Position numbers and translations under genes: made by a program | DNA from: Bacteroidales bacterium | GTDB lineage: Bacteria > Bacteroidota > Bacteroidia > Bacteroidales > Muribaculaceae | Assembly: GCA_019416285.1 (NCBI GenBank) | Contig: DXXM01000001.1 | Location: 62,001 to 126,000 of the forward strand | Direction: 5' to 3' | DNA length: 64,000 nt | Shown: piece after piece, positions 25,775 to 34,112 of the stretch | Numbering within the stretch: the first letter of the stretch is position 1 | How the letters are laid out: each line of letters begins with the position of its first letter | Notes under the pieces: model-generated | Databases searched by the model: none | What the model was told of the DNA's origin: nothing | Seen by the model: the letters and a program-made list of their open reading frames with translations, nothing else

Positions 25775-27511
25775 ATGAACAAGTACAAATATATGCTTGC
25801 CGCGGCTATTGTCGGCCTCTCGCTCACAGCCTGTGATGACGACGATAAAATCTACGGCATGCTCGACGGAATCGGGATGGTCACCCGCACCGTGTCTCTT
25901 GCAGAGGGCAGTTCTGTCAGAGCCGAGGCGCTTCCCGCAGTCACAGTCAGCTACAACAATCTTGTCGGCATCAACCCCGACTATCCCATCACTCTCAACG
26001 GCCAGCCTGCAAAAGCCATAATCAATCCCCTCAACGGCATGGAGATAATCGTGACCCTCGACCTCCAGCCTTATCAGGATTATTCGCTCGTGATTCCCTC
26101 GGGCGCCATCTACCGCTCTGACGACATGAGCATCGTGGCCGACCCTCTCACTCTCAACTTCGACACCAAGACCGGTATCAACAAGAATTTGCTTGCCAAC
26201 AGTCTCGTCAACCCCAACGCTACACCCGAGGCTAAGGCTGTCTACGCCACTCTTGTCGACCACTACGCCTACGAGCAGCTTTCCGGTGCGATGGGCGCAG
26301 TGGCGTGGGGCACAGGTTTCACCGACCTGATTTACAAGGAATCCGGCCAGTATCCCGCCATAGTAGGCTTCGACTATATCCATCTCTCATCCTCTCCATC
26401 CAACTGGATTGACTACGGCGATATCACTCCCGTGAAATCCGTGTGGGAGGCCGGAAGCATTCCCGCCATGACCTGGCACTGGAATGTTCCCACCAGCAAA
26501 CCCGGTGAGGAGATAGTGTGGACTGGCGAGAAGCAGCTGCCTGCCGACTGGACAGGTTATGTGCAGCTCACCGACGCGGCCGCTCTCGACGTGCTTTCGA
26601 AAGCCGTGACCGGCGCCGTGCTTACCGTAAAGACCAAAGATGTGGCTCCCGGCGCGCAGGGTTCTGTCAAGAACAGCGGATGGTCGGAGCTCGCTTCCGG
26701 TCTTGAATACTTCGACATCACCGGCGACTACTCCGTCACCCTCACTCCCGAGATGGTGGCGGAGGTGAAGCAGAACGGCGTCATCATAGCCGGACATGAC
26801 TACACCGTGACCGACGTGATGCTCACCATCCCCTCTGGCGGCTCTATGAGTTTCAATGCCGCTTCCGACGTGTTCAAAGCAGCCAATGTGCTGGTCGAAG
26901 GTTCATGGGAAAACCAGGTGGCTACCGCCGATGTCGAGAAGCTCGCGGGCTATCTCAAGCTGCTCCAGGATGCCAATATCCCGGTGCTCTGGCGTCCCTT
27001 CCACGAGGCTGCGGGCGACTACACCTGGGGCTCATGGTTCTGGTGGGGCAATTCAGGCGTGGAGACCACCAAGCAGCTCTGGTCATGGCTCTACAACAAG
27101 CTGACCATTGAGTATGGTCTCAACAACCTCATCTGGGTATGGACCGTGCAGACTTCCGACGAAGGCCGTCTTGCTGACATGGCCAAAGTCCGCGCCGCAT
27201 ATCCCGGCGATGACATGGTCGATATCGTCGGCGCTGACCTCTATGTCGACGCTCTCACCACTCAGACCGCCCAGTTCGACCTTCTCTACAATCTCGTCGG
27301 CGGCAAGAAGCTCGTTGCCCTCACCGAGTGCGGCAATCTTCTCGACGTTGACGGCGCCTTCGACGACGGCGCTCTCTGGAGCTACTTCATGGGCTGGTAC
27401 GAAGAAGACGAAAACGGCCCCGCCTTCAAGGAGTGGAATACCAACGGCGAGTGGAGCACGGTGCTCAACAACATGCGTGTGCTCAACCGCGGCCAGTTTT
27501 CACTGAAATAA
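25775..27511 (+). CDS. GH26 beta-mannanase lipoprotein with a CBM-like module inserted in the catalytic domain
   Basis: A 578-residue secreted endo-beta-mannanase. The ATG at 25775 opens a lipoprotein signal (LTAC, residues 17-20, then DDDD). Residues about 22-130 form an Ig-like domain. The GH26 barrel begins near residue 138 (AKAVYATLVDHY, QYPAIVGFDYIHL, MTWHWNVP) and resumes at about 366 (FKAANVLVEGSWENQ), with the acid/base Glu411 in VLWRPFHEAAG, WFWWG and the nucleophile Glu518 in VALTECGN. The intervening residues about 245-352 replace a short loop of other GH26 proteins by a beta-rich module resembling those ending the upstream SGBP (compare SVTLTPEMVAEV with EVTLTAEIIADL). Acidic residues after Cys20 suggest surface export. 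Confidence 0.9.
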   Translation: MNKYKYMLAAAIVGLSLTACDDDDKIYGMLDGIGMVTRTVSLAEGSSVRAEALPAVTVSYNNLVGINPDYPITLNGQPAKAIINPLNGMEIIVTLDLQPYQDYSLVIPSGAIYRSDDMSIVADPLTLNFDTKTGINKNLLANSLVNPNATPEAKAVYATLVDHYAYEQLSGAMGAVAWGTGFTDLIYKESGQYPAIVGFDYIHLSSSPSNWIDYGDITPVKSVWEAGSIPAMTWHWNVPTSKPGEEIVWTGEKQLPADWTGYVQLTDAAALDVLSKAVTGAVLTVKTKDVAPGAQGSVKNSGWSELASGLEYFDITGDYSVTLTPEMVAEVKQNGVIIAGHDYTVTDVMLTIPSGGSMSFNAASDVFKAANVLVEGSWENQVATADVEKLAGYLKLLQDANIPVLWRPFHEAAGDYTWGSWFWWGNSGVETTKQLWSWLYNKLTIEYGLNNLIWVWTVQTSDEGRLADMAKVRAAYPGDDMVDIVGADLYVDALTTQTAQFDLLYNLVGGKKLVALTECGNLLDVDGAFDDGALWSYFMGWYEEDENGPAFKEWNTNGEWSTVLNNMRVLNRGQFSLK

Positions 27512-27525
27512 ACCGAATTTTTCAA

Positions 27526-27592
27526 GGGGGTATCAAAACGACGACTCTTTGGCAACATTTTGATACCCCCTTCACCAATTTTGATGCCCTGC
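27526..27592 (+). promoter_or_regulatory. Inverted and 21-bp-spaced direct repeats upstream of GH94 gene
   Basis: Perfect 15-bp arms (27526-27540 and 27560-27574) can form a hairpin with a 19-nt loop. The right arm begins with TTTTGATACCCC, and TTTTGATGCCC recurs at 27581, exactly 21 bp later. Two half-sites 21 bp apart on one face of the helix fit AraC-family binding, while the hairpin alone could act as an attenuator. No T-run follows the hairpin, which weakens a plain terminator reading. Confidence 0.5.
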
Positions 27593-27620
27593 CCGTCACC
27601 CACCGAAAAGTCATTTTAGC

Positions 27621-27628
27621 TAAATTTG
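27621..27628 (+). promoter_or_regulatory. -7 element before GH94 gene
   Basis: TAAATTTG matches TAnnTTTG and lies about 50 bp before the GH94 ATG. There is no TTTG at the usual -33 distance; the repeats at 27526-27592 lie just upstream, consistent with an activator-dependent promoter. Confidence 0.5.
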
Positions 27629-27680
27629 TAGATATGTAATCAACACAATCTACTAACTGAAATAACAACTGAAACCTCCT

Positions 27681-30119
27681 ATGAAATACGGCTATTTCGA
27701 CGACATCGCCCGTGAATATGTAATCACTGAGCCTCGCACCCCCTGGCCCTGGATAAACTATCTCGGCAACAAAGATTTCTTCTCCCTCATATCAAACTCG
27801 GCCGGCGGCTACAGCTTCTATAAGGACGCCAAGTTCCGCCGTCTGACCCGCTACCGCTACAACGGAGTCCCGATGGACGCCGGCGGCCGCTATTTCTATA
27901 TCAAGGATGGCGACACTGTCTGGAATCCCGGATGGAAGCCGACCAAAACTCCCCTTGACGCATACGAGTGTCGCCACGGCATGAACTACACCATTATCAG
28001 GGGCGAGAAAAACGGTCTTGAGGCCCGCGCGCTTTTCTTCGTGCCTCTCGACACCCATGCCGAAATCACCAAGCTGACGCTTACAAACAAGACCGACAGT
28101 TCCAAGAGCTTCAAACTCTTCTCTTTCATGGAGTGGTGTCTCTGGAACGCCGCCACCGACATGGAAAACTTCCAGCGCAACTTCTCTACCGGCGAGGTGG
28201 AAGTGGACGGTTCGACCATCTACCACAAGACCGAGTATAAGGAACGCCGCAATCACTATGCCTTCTACACCGTGAACGCTCCGGTCGACGGTTTCGACAC
28301 CGACCGCGAGACCTTCATCGGACTATATAATGGCTTCGACGAGCCCGAGGCCGTCATGGAGGGGCATCCCCGCAACTCCGTGGCCCACGGCTGGTCACCC
28401 ATAGCCTCACACTATCTCGAAGTCACCCTCGCTCCCGGCGAAAGCCGCGACCTCATTTTCATGCTCGGCTATGTCGAGAATCCGCAGGATGAGAAGTGGG
28501 AGTCGAAGGGTGTCATCAACAAGACCCGCGCACGCGAGATGATGGCCCGTTTCGACACTCCCGAGAAGGTCGACAGGGCTTTCAGCGAACTCCGCGCCTA
28601 CTGGGACGACCTGCTCGACCGCTTCACCGTCAAATCGGGCGACGAGCGCCTTGACCGCATGGTCAACATCTGGAACCAGTATCAGTGCATGATTACTTTC
28701 TGCTTCTCCCGTTCCGCCTCCTTCTTTGAGAGCGGCATAGGCCGAGGCATGGGCTTCCGCGACTCCAATCAGGACCTCGTGGGCTTCGTGCATCAGATTC
28801 CGGCCCGCGCCCGCGAGAGAATCATCGACATAGCCTCCACCCAGTTCCCCGACGGCGGCTGCTACCACCAGTATCAGCCCCTGACCAAGCGCGGCAACAA
28901 CGACATAGGCGGCGGTTTCAACGACGACCCCATGTGGCTCATCTTCGGCACTGTCGCATACATAAAGGAGTCGGGCGACTTCTCGATTCTTTCCGAGCCG
29001 GTGCCATTTGACAATCAGCCGGGGTCCGAAGTGTCGCTCATGGAGCATCTGAAAGTCTCCTTTGACCATGTAATCAACAATCTCGGCCCTCACGGGCTCC
29101 CCCTCATCGGCCGTGCCGACTGGAACGACTGTCTGAACCTCAACTGCTTCTCCAACGACCCCAACGAGTCATTCCAGACCACCGAAAACAAGACAGAAGG
29201 CTCGAAGGCCGAGTCGCTGATGATTGCCGGACAGTTTGTGATCTACGGGCAGGAATATGTTGACCTCTGCCGCTATCTCGGCGACAATGCCGAGGCTGAC
29301 CGCGCTCAGAAATATGTCGACGAAATGGTCAAGGCTATCAAGGCCCACGGCTGGGATGGCGAATGGTTCCTCCGTGCCTACGATTTCTATGGCCGCAAGG
29401 TCGGCTCTCACGAAAACAAGGAGGGCAAGATTTTCATCGAGTCGCAGGGCTGGTGCACGATGGCCGGAATCGGTCTTGAAGAGGGCCTTGTGGAAAAATC
29501 CCTCGACTCGGTCAGGAAATACCTTGACTGCGAGCACGGGATTGTGCTCAACAATCCCGCCTTCACCGAATATGTGATGGAATACGGTGAAATCTCCACC
29601 TATCCCGCCGGCTACAAGGAGAACGCCGGAATCTTCGCCCACAACAATCCCTGGGTCATCATCGGCGAGACAGTCCTCGGCCGCGGCGACCGCGCGTGGG
29701 AATATTACCGCAAAATCTGTCCCGCCTATCTTGAGGACAGGAGCGATCTGCACAAGGTAGAGCCCTACGTCTACTGTCAGATGACAGCCGGCAAGGACGC
29801 CGCCCGTCCCGGCGAGGCGAAAAACTCATGGCTCACAGGCACCGCCGCGTGGAATTGGTATGCCATCACTCAGTTCATCCTCGGCATACGTCCCGCCTAC
29901 GGAGGCCTTGAAATCGACCCCTGCGTCCCCTCGGCTTGGGACGGCTACGAGGTCAACCGCCGTTTCCGCGGAGCCGACTACCGGATAAAGGTCACTAACC
30001 CTTCCCACGTCAGCCGCGGAGTCAAATCCATCACCCTCAACGGCGAGCCCCTCGAAGACAATCTCATCCCCGTCCGGCCCCAAGGCACCCGCAACACCGT
30101 CGAAGTCACCTTAGGTTGA
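27681..30119 (+). CDS. GH94 cellobiose phosphorylase-like enzyme
   Basis: An 812-residue cytoplasmic protein without signal peptide, of normal length for GH94 cellobiose phosphorylase, which converts cellobiose plus phosphate to glucose-1-phosphate and glucose. The N-terminal beta-sandwich has MKYGYFDDIAREYVIT and TPWPWINYLGN; the (alpha/alpha)6 barrel has GIGRGMGFRDSNQDL (352-366), PDGGCYHQYQPLT (390-402), NDDPMWL and RADWNDCLN (478-486), where the general acid Asp is expected, and the C-terminal part has QGWCTMAGIG. In this PUL it would use cellobiose units released from glucomannan. Cellobionic acid phosphorylase is a related alternative, but the context favours cellobiose. It has its own promoter-like region. 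Confidence 0.9.
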   Translation: MKYGYFDDIAREYVITEPRTPWPWINYLGNKDFFSLISNSAGGYSFYKDAKFRRLTRYRYNGVPMDAGGRYFYIKDGDTVWNPGWKPTKTPLDAYECRHGMNYTIIRGEKNGLEARALFFVPLDTHAEITKLTLTNKTDSSKSFKLFSFMEWCLWNAATDMENFQRNFSTGEVEVDGSTIYHKTEYKERRNHYAFYTVNAPVDGFDTDRETFIGLYNGFDEPEAVMEGHPRNSVAHGWSPIASHYLEVTLAPGESRDLIFMLGYVENPQDEKWESKGVINKTRAREMMARFDTPEKVDRAFSELRAYWDDLLDRFTVKSGDERLDRMVNIWNQYQCMITFCFSRSASFFESGIGRGMGFRDSNQDLVGFVHQIPARARERIIDIASTQFPDGGCYHQYQPLTKRGNNDIGGGFNDDPMWLIFGTVAYIKESGDFSILSEPVPFDNQPGSEVSLMEHLKVSFDHVINNLGPHGLPLIGRADWNDCLNLNCFSNDPNESFQTTENKTEGSKAESLMIAGQFVIYGQEYVDLCRYLGDNAEADRAQKYVDEMVKAIKAHGWDGEWFLRAYDFYGRKVGSHENKEGKIFIESQGWCTMAGIGLEEGLVEKSLDSVRKYLDCEHGIVLNNPAFTEYVMEYGEISTYPAGYKENAGIFAHNNPWVIIGETVLGRGDRAWEYYRKICPAYLEDRSDLHKVEPYVYCQMTAGKDAARPGEAKNSWLTGTAAWNWYAITQFILGIRPAYGGLEIDPCVPSAWDGYEVNRRFRGADYRIKVTNPSHVSRGVKSITLNGEPLEDNLIPVRPQGTRNTVEVTLG

Positions 30120-30154
30120 TTATTATGAATTATGCATTATGAATTGTGCATTAA
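30120..30154. repeat. AT-rich palindromic repeat, copy 1
   Basis: TATGAATTATGCATTATGAA and TTGTGCATTA-type units directly between the GH94 and GH26 genes. The same units recur at 33921, 34022, 34075, 62935 and 63011. It creates a false upstream start (ATG at 30132) for the next gene. Confidence 0.75.
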
Positions 30155-30164
30155 AAGATTAAAA

Positions 30165-31262
30165 ATGAACAAACTTCTCCCCCTCGCCGCCATGCTCGCG
30201 CTTGTCGGCTGTTCGTCCGGAAAGACCGGCACGGCAGACGCAACAGTGACAGACTCCGTCACACTGGCGCAGACACTGATAGCACGTCTCGACTCCGCCA
30301 GTCGCTCCGGAAACTTCTATTTCGGCCACCACGACGACACCGCCTACGGTCACACATGGCGTTATGCCAACGGTAATTCCGACGTCAGGTCCATAGTCGG
30401 CGCCTATCCCGGCCTCATGAGCTGGGACCTCGGTCTGATAGAGGTCGATTCGGCCCGCAATCTCGACGGAGTACCCTTTGAGTTCATAGCCGGACAGATT
30501 GCCGCCCAGGATGCGCGCGGAGGCATAAATGCCATCAGCTGGCACCCCCTCAACCCCATGACCCACGGCAGTTCATGGGACACTTCCGCCGCTCCGCTCG
30601 ACGCCCTTGCCACTGACAAGGCTCTCTCCGACACGCTCGACGCCTGGATTGGCCGCGCAGCCGACTTCATCGGCTCACTCCGCGATGCCTACGGCAATCC
30701 CATAGCCGTGATTTTCCGCCCCTGGCATGAAAATTCCGGCTCATGGTTCTGGTGGGGCAAGGATCACGGCACTCCCGCGGAATATATCGACCTGTGGAAG
30801 CGCACTCGCGCCGGTTTCGACAAAAAGGGTGTCACCAACGTGGTGTGGGCCTATTCGCCTGACAAGGATTTGAGCCGCGAGGAATATTTCTCGACCTATC
30901 CGGGCGACGAATATGTCGACATCCTCGGAACCGACATCTATCACTTCGACGGAGCCGACGGCACCGTCCAGTATGTGAGCCGCATCAAGGCGCAGCTCTC
31001 GTACGTGATTGAGGAGGCCGGAAAGCGCGGCAAGATTGCAGCTTTCACCGAGACCGGACTGGAGGGTCTTGAGATTCCCGACTGGTACACCACGGTGCTC
31101 CAGCCTGCCATCAAGGGCCTGCCGATTGCCTACGTCTGCGTGTGGCGCAACGCAATCGAGAGCGAGAAGCCGAATCATTTCTATGTACCTTATCCGGGAC
31201 ACCCCGCCGAGGCTGATTTCAAAAAATTCGCCGAGACATCAGGCGCGGTGTTTGTAAAATAA
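30165..31262 (+). CDS. GH26 beta-mannanase lipoprotein, mannobiose-forming type
   Basis: A 365-residue lipoprotein (lipobox LVGC, residues 13-16). The ATG at 30165 starts the signal peptide; the ATG at 30132 lies in the AT-rich repeat and is rejected. GH26 landmarks: FYFGHHDDTAYGHTW (51-65), ISWHPLNP, the acid/base Glu189 in IFRPWHENSG followed by SWFWWG, NVVWAYSPD (225-233) and the nucleophile Glu296 in AAFTETGLE. Gene order GH26-GH130-GPH-epimerase matches the mannan catabolism cluster described in Bacteroides fragilis, where the GH26 enzyme releases mannobiose. A neutral sequence after the lipid Cys (SSGK) contrasts with the acidic run of the other GH26, suggesting a periplasmic location. 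That location is inference. Confidence 0.92.
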   Translation: MNKLLPLAAMLALVGCSSGKTGTADATVTDSVTLAQTLIARLDSASRSGNFYFGHHDDTAYGHTWRYANGNSDVRSIVGAYPGLMSWDLGLIEVDSARNLDGVPFEFIAGQIAAQDARGGINAISWHPLNPMTHGSSWDTSAAPLDALATDKALSDTLDAWIGRAADFIGSLRDAYGNPIAVIFRPWHENSGSWFWWGKDHGTPAEYIDLWKRTRAGFDKKGVTNVVWAYSPDKDLSREEYFSTYPGDEYVDILGTDIYHFDGADGTVQYVSRIKAQLSYVIEEAGKRGKIAAFTETGLEGLEIPDWYTTVLQPAIKGLPIAYVCVWRNAIESEKPNHFYVPYPGHPAEADFKKFAETSGAVFVK

Positions 31263-31312
31263 TTCTGTTCACACAATTCTGTATTATCTCATCTTACCCA
31301 TCTGACAAAGCA

Positions 31313-32476
31313 ATGGATATCTTCAACTATCGCAAAAATCTCGTCCTTGCCCGCTATGAGGAGCTTGTGACCCGTCCGAATACGCCCATCGAAGGCAATG
31401 GTATTTTCGAGCGTTACGTCAATCCGGTGATAACGGCCGACATGGTTCCGCCATACTGGAAATATGATTTCGACCCCGAGCGCAATCCCTACTTCATGGA
31501 GCGTATCGGCTGCAACGCCACCCTCAACTCGGGCGCTATCAAGTGGAACGGTAAATACGTGCTCATGGTCCGTGTGGAAGGCAGTGACCGCAAGTCGTTT
31601 TTCGCTGTGGCCGAGAGTCCCAACGGTATTGACAACTTCCGTTTCTGGCCCCATCCCGTCACCATGCCTGACACCGATGACCCCGCTGTCAATGTCTACG
31701 ACATGCGTCTGACCCGCCATGAGGACGGCTGGATCTACGGCCTTTTCTGCGTTGAGCGTCACGACGATTCCAAACCGGGCGACCTCTCCGCCGCCACTGC
31801 AGCCTGCGGCATAGCCCGCACCCGCGACCTGGTCAACTGGGAGCGTCTCCCGGACCTGAAATCGAAGTCGCAGCAGCGCAACGTTGTGCTCCATCCCGAA
31901 TTTGTCGATGGTAAGTATGCACTCTACACACGCCCGCAGGACGGATTCATTGACACCGGCAGCGGCGGCGGCATAGGCTGGAGTCTCGTTGACGACATGG
32001 CCAACGCCGAAGTCACCGAGGAGACCATCATTGACCCGCGCTATTACCACACCATCAAGGAGGTGAAAAACGGCGAGGGGCCGCACCCCATCAAGACCCC
32101 GCGCGGCTGGCTCCACCTTGCCCACGGTGTCCGCGCCTGCGCCTCCGGTCTGCGCTATGTGCTCTATCTCTACATGACCTCTCTCGAGGAGCCCTGGAAG
32201 AAGATTGCTTCGCCCGGCGGCTATTTCATGGCCCCCGTCGGCGATGAGTATATCGGCGATGTGATGAATGTGCTCTTCACCAACGGCTGGATTGCCGATG
32301 AGGACGGCAAGGTGTTCATCTACTACGCCTCGTCCGACACCCGCATGCACGTCGCCACCTCTACCGTTGACCGCCTTGTCGACTACTGCTTCAACACTCC
32401 TCAGGACGGTCTCTCGACCTCCGAGTCAGTCAGGACTCTCAACCGCCTGATTGACCGTAATCTTGAAATCATCTGA
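31313..32476 (+). CDS. GH130 4-O-beta-D-mannosyl-D-glucose phosphorylase
   Basis: A 387-residue cytoplasmic phosphorylase (no signal peptide) that turns mannosyl-glucose plus phosphate into mannose-1-phosphate and glucose. GH130_1 features include ERYVNPVITADMVPPYWKYD-like sequence at residues 33-52, GCNATLNSGAIKWNGKYVLM-like sequence at 66-85, VRVEGSDRKSFFAVAES, and VYDMRLT with Asp130, which corresponds to the reported proton donor of the B. fragilis enzyme within one residue. GGYFMAP and the C-terminal YYASSDTRMHVATST complete the five-bladed propeller. The gene is 5 bp from the GPH symporter gene, so the two are coupled. Confidence 0.94.
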   Translation: MDIFNYRKNLVLARYEELVTRPNTPIEGNGIFERYVNPVITADMVPPYWKYDFDPERNPYFMERIGCNATLNSGAIKWNGKYVLMVRVEGSDRKSFFAVAESPNGIDNFRFWPHPVTMPDTDDPAVNVYDMRLTRHEDGWIYGLFCVERHDDSKPGDLSAATAACGIARTRDLVNWERLPDLKSKSQQRNVVLHPEFVDGKYALYTRPQDGFIDTGSGGGIGWSLVDDMANAEVTEETIIDPRYYHTIKEVKNGEGPHPIKTPRGWLHLAHGVRACASGLRYVLYLYMTSLEEPWKKIASPGGYFMAPVGDEYIGDVMNVLFTNGWIADEDGKVFIYYASSDTRMHVATSTVDRLVDYCFNTPQDGLSTSESVRTLNRLIDRNLEII

Positions 32477-32481
32477 CGCTT

Positions 32482-33918
32482 ATGGCTCCTCTGCGTGAAA
32501 AAATCGGCTATGGCTTCGGCGACATGGCGTCGTCCATGTTCTGGAAAGTCTTCAGCTACTATCTTCCGTTCTTCTATGCCAATGTGTTCGGCATCAGCCT
32601 CGTCGACACCGGAGTGCTGCTCCTTGTCACCCGCATCTGGGACGCCGTCTCGGACCCGATGATGGGCATAGTGGCCGACCGCACCAAGACCCGCTGGGGC
32701 AAATACCGCCCCTATCTCCTATGGGTGGCCGCGCCCTTCTCGATTTGCGGCATCCTCCTCTTCACCACCCCCGACTGGGGCTATGGCGCCCGGCTCGTGT
32801 GGGCCTACGTGACATATATCCTGATGATGACGGTATATACCGGCATCAATGTGCCCTACGGCGCGATGCTCGGTGTGATGACCGACAATTCGCAGGAAAA
32901 GACGGTGTTCTCCTCCTTCCGCATGTTCTTTGCCTACGGAGGTTCCTTCATCGCGCTTTTCGCCTGGGACCCTTTGTGCCGCCTCTTTTCCGACAGCCTC
33001 GGCATGTCGCTTCAGACGAGCTGGCAGTTTGCCATGATTGTGATTGCCGCCTGCTGTTTCGTTCTCTTCCTCCTATGCTTCAGGCTCACACGCGAGAAGC
33101 TAACCACCGTCAGCTCCGCCTCGCTCGGCAGTGACCTCAAGGCGCTCCTTACCAATAAACCCTGGTGGCTTCTCAACGGCGCCTCGCTCTGCTTCAATCT
33201 GTTCAACACCGTGCGTGGCGCTACCGTGGCCTTCTTCTTCGCCGACGTAATCGGCGGCGAGCAGCACATCGTCATCTTCTCGCTGTCGATACTCTTCTAC
33301 TCGGGTCTCTTCCTCGGCGTGGGCGAGGTGGCCAATATGATTGGTGTGGCGCTCGCGGTGCCCATCACAAACAAGGTCGGTAAGAAGCCCACCTTTATCA
33401 TGGTCGATGCGCTGCTGATTGTGTTCAGCGTCATCTTCTTCACTCTGTCGCCCAACTCAAACGGCGGCCTGCTGCTGATGCTTCTGCTTCAGATTGTCAT
33501 TTCAGTGCTGACAGGAGTGATGTCGCCCCTCGTGTGGTCAATGTATGCCGACGTCAGCGACTATTCCGAGCTGAAAACCCGCTCTGCCTCGACCGGCCTT
33601 ATCTTCTCCTCGGCTTCGATGGCTCAGAAATTCGGCGGAGCCATCGGCGGCGCGGCTGTGATGTGGCTCCTCAGCGGCTGCGGCTATATCGAGCGCTCCG
33701 ATGCCAATTCGTCGCTCAATATCGTGCAGCCCGAAAGTGCGATTACATGCCTGTGGATGCTCATGACCTTCATTCCCGCTGGTGTGGCCCTGCTTTCCAT
33801 GCTTATCGTATGGCTCTATCCCCTCGGCACCAAGGAAATGAACGACATCGTGGCCCGTCTCAAAATCCAGCGCCGGCAGCCCGTCGACATCGACCCCGAT
33901 GAATTTGTAGAACCTTGA
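32482..33918 (+). CDS. GPH-family sugar:cation symporter
   Basis: A 478-residue inner-membrane transporter of the glycoside-pentoside-hexuronide family within the major facilitator superfamily. Twelve hydrophobic segments are visible. The GPH signature TRIWDAVSDPMMGIVADRTK (about residues 51-70) and RWGKYRPYLLW (about 72-82) lie between helices 2 and 3, and a second cation/sugar-site-like SMYADVSDYSELKT-type segment occurs near 352-365. By position between the mannosylglucose phosphorylase and the 2-epimerase it most likely imports mannobiose (and perhaps cellobiose) from the periplasm. The C-terminal tail is hydrophilic and short. Confidence 0.92.
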   Translation: MAPLREKIGYGFGDMASSMFWKVFSYYLPFFYANVFGISLVDTGVLLLVTRIWDAVSDPMMGIVADRTKTRWGKYRPYLLWVAAPFSICGILLFTTPDWGYGARLVWAYVTYILMMTVYTGINVPYGAMLGVMTDNSQEKTVFSSFRMFFAYGGSFIALFAWDPLCRLFSDSLGMSLQTSWQFAMIVIAACCFVLFLLCFRLTREKLTTVSSASLGSDLKALLTNKPWWLLNGASLCFNLFNTVRGATVAFFFADVIGGEQHIVIFSLSILFYSGLFLGVGEVANMIGVALAVPITNKVGKKPTFIMVDALLIVFSVIFFTLSPNSNGGLLLMLLLQIVISVLTGVMSPLVWSMYADVSDYSELKTRSASTGLIFSSASMAQKFGGAIGGAAVMWLLSGCGYIERSDANSSLNIVQPESAITCLWMLMTFIPAGVALLSMLIVWLYPLGTKEMNDIVARLKIQRRQPVDIDPDEFVEP

Positions 33919-33920
33919 TT

Positions 33921-33953
33921 TAATTCATAATGCACAATTCATAATTCATAATA
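33921..33953. repeat. AT-rich palindromic repeat, copy 2 (inverted)
   Basis: Inverted relative to copy 3: its reverse complement matches 34022-34048 except for an 8-bp length difference. Together they flank about 68 bp of unique sequence (33954-34021) between the symporter and epimerase genes and could fold into one large stem. Confidence 0.7.
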
Positions 33954-34021
33954 ACCATCCGGTTTGCCTTGCATCGTTGACCATCTCGGCATTGTTGCCC
34001 ATCGCACCAATCGGCTTGAAG

Positions 34022-34109
34022 TTTATTATGAATTGTGCATTATGAATTATGCATTAGATAAGTGCATTGAAAAATATTATGCATTATGAATTATGAATTA
34101 TGCATTAAA
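34022..34109. repeat. AT-rich palindromic repeat, copies 3 and 4
   Basis: Two head-to-tail copies (34022-34056 and 34075-34109) of the TATGAATTRTGCATTA family end 3 bp before the start codon of the epimerase gene. They open a false in-frame extension (ATG at 34086) whose peptide MNYELCIK also appears, as HYELCIK, before the GH26 gene at 30165. Confidence 0.75.
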
Positions 34110-34112
34110 GAA

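Noticed and set aside
27526..27574. Simple rho-independent terminator between the GH26 and GH94 genes.
   Set aside because: The stem is long but has a 19-nt loop and no T-run, and the right arm is repeated 21 bp on, so I treat it as regulatory first.
34086..34112. Earlier start (MNYELCIK) for the epimerase; the same kind of extension at 30132 for the GH26 gene.
   Set aside because: Both extensions are translations of the AT-rich repeat and do not belong to the protein families.
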